Shown here in pieces: positions 5,231 to 5,849 of a stretch of 5,849 nt of DNA. The position numbers were made by a program, and so were the translations under genes. Origin of the DNA: Actinomycetes bacterium. GTDB lineage: Bacteria; Actinomycetota; Acidimicrobiia; Acidimicrobiales; Acidimicrobiaceae. Below the pieces are notes generated by a model that was given only the letters and a program-made list of their open reading frames with translations, made no database searches and was not told the DNA's origin. The stretch lies in NCBI GenBank assembly GCA_021844725.1, contig JAKBSX010000220.1, positions 1 through 5,849 of the forward strand, in the 5' to 3' direction. Positions within the stretch are counted from its first letter, which is position 1; the number at the start of each line of letters is the position of its first letter.

Positions 5231-5461
5231 GATCTTATATTAGCATTGTGGCAGCGTTTACACGTGTCGATACGTCAATATCTGACAATTTATCGCTTGA
5301 AAATGCATCACACTGCATCTAGCGCCTCTAAGTGATAACCTGGCCACACGGCCTTTGACTCGACTTATCTTGCACCCCCACAACTCTGTGATTAGCTTTC
5401 AACATTTGTCAGGATTCGCTTCTATGGCCGGCAGGGTGTCACTTTAGTACGATCTTCTGTT
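5231..5461. other. Intergenic region upstream of the defence pair
   Basis: It must contain the promoter of the ATPase/RloB unit, but I find no strong -35/-10 pair. TTTTCA and TATTGA, 17 nt apart on the minus strand near 5275-5303, are a weak candidate. A perfect 8-bp palindrome ACACGTGT (5260-5267), 30 nt upstream of the ATPase ATG, could be a regulator site. No protein-like frame is seen. Confidence 0.35.
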
Positions 5462-5489
5462 TTACAAAACCGCTGTCAACTAGCGGCTT
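5462..5489 (-). terminator. Intrinsic terminator overlapping the stop codon of the right-edge gene
   Basis: Read on the minus strand, AAGCCGCT and AGCGGTTT pair (8 bp with one G-T) around a 7-nt loop and run into TTTTGT. The hairpin spans the TAG at 5482-5480. The T-tract is short, so termination may be partial; it would insulate the defence pair downstream. Confidence 0.55.
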
Positions 5490-5849
5490 CTGCCGTATCC
5501 GTAGCCACCTCCACCACGACCTTTCGATGTCCCTCGGTCATAGCTTGAACTACTTGAGCTACTTGAACTCCTGTAGCCGTTCTCTTGACTTGCCTTATAA
5601 GCTGCTTCTCGCATTGCCTTTTCTTGGGCAGCTCTTTCCTGTGGTCCCGGGTCGAGATCCGGATAGTACATCTCGTCGCTGTCAGGTTCGATCCTTCTGA
5701 CTTTGTCGATTTTGAAATAGTCATCCTTGATAGACCATCCTTTCCCTAGCATTTTCCACAACACACTGTCATATTTGAATTTGTCAACAACCCAAATTCC
5801 ATCGTCGTTCTTATAGAAGAATCCGCCGCTATATTCAGCTACCACTAGA
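5480..5849 (-). CDS. Protein with poly-Ser run and Gly/Arg-rich tail (5' end outside window)
   Basis: The frame is open from the window edge to TAG at 5480-5482, giving at least 122 residues. A GTG at 5845 could be the start but has no visible ribosome site and no upstream in-frame stop, so the gene probably begins beyond the window. The visible part has a globular segment rich in aromatic residues and Lys/Asp (YSGGFFYKNDDGIWVVDKFKYD, then WKMLGKGWSIKDDYFKIDKV), followed by an acidic stretch (PDSDEMYYPDLDPGP). A charged helix (QERAAQEKAMREAAYKASQE) follows, then nine serines, then a Gly/Arg/Tyr-rich tail (GRGGGGYGYGRSR). Such tails occur in RNA-binding or secreted and surface proteins, but no domain identifies this one. 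No signal peptide or membrane segment is visible. It ends in a likely terminator and is not obviously in one operon with the ATPase gene 250 nt downstream. Confidence 0.6.
   Translation of the reverse strand, partial: LVVAEYSGGFFYKNDDGIWVVDKFKYDSVLWKMLGKGWSIKDDYFKIDKVRRIEPDSDEMYYPDLDPGPQERAAQEKAMREAAYKASQENGYRSSSSSSSSSYDRGTSKGRGGGGYGYGRSR
5543..5569 (-). repeat. Three 9-bp tandem units encoding the serine run
   Basis: AGTTCAAGT, AGCTCAAGT and AGTTCAAGC follow each other on the minus strand and encode Ser-Ser-Ser three times. The near-identical units suggest growth by replication slippage, so the run length may vary among relatives. Confidence 0.6.

Noticed and set aside
5476..5724. 82-codon minus-strand ORF in another frame
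   Set aside because: Overlaps the right-edge gene; its repetitive Val/Ala/Thr tail is the out-of-frame reading of the Gly/Arg and Ser repeats.
1..5849. CRISPR array, complete insertion sequence or transposase
   Set aside because: No regularly spaced repeats and no transposase or integrase domain in any frame.

Overview
The window looks like an accessory, gene-decay-rich stretch of a bacterial chromosome or mobile island. Base composition is close to even. The proteins resemble families common in Proteobacteria and other Gram-negative bacteria, but there is no rRNA, tRNA or housekeeping gene, so I cannot place it below the level of 'bacterium, probably proteobacterial'.

Left part (1-1113, + strand): the C-terminal end of one gene (3-203) is followed 3 nt later by a second gene (207-875) carrying a TTQTCDI motif. 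The second gene appears broken. Its reading frame continues for 66 sense codons past the TAA at 873, and then, after a 1-nt shift near 1071, on to 1113. Together these give an ancestral protein of about 300 residues.

Middle part (1114-2660): mostly non-coding or decayed. It holds a dense cluster of potential RNA hairpins (1377-1521), which may be a structured non-coding RNA or cis-regulatory leader. The last hairpin occupies the Shine-Dalgarno of a 66-residue ORF of unknown function (1535-1735). On the minus strand is a small excisionase/MerR-type helix-turn-helix protein (1985-2191). A short open frame that reads like a gene remnant (2472-2641) ends 19 nt before the next gene.

A + strand XRE/HigA-like helix-turn-helix regulator (2661-3026) converges with the right-hand module across a 256-nt spacer, which contains a 63-nt imperfect palindrome with extrahelical bases.

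Right part (3283-5230, minus strand): an intact two-gene unit encoding an AAA/ABC-type ATPase and, 4 nt downstream, a RloB-family (Toprim-like) protein. This architecture is that of AbiL/RloAB-type phage-defence pairs and is the best-supported functional system here. The ATPase is expected to act as sensor and scaffold and the RloB protein as the nuclease-like effector. At the right edge is the 3' part of a minus-strand gene for a protein with a nine-serine run and a Gly/Arg-rich tail, ending in a likely intrinsic terminator.
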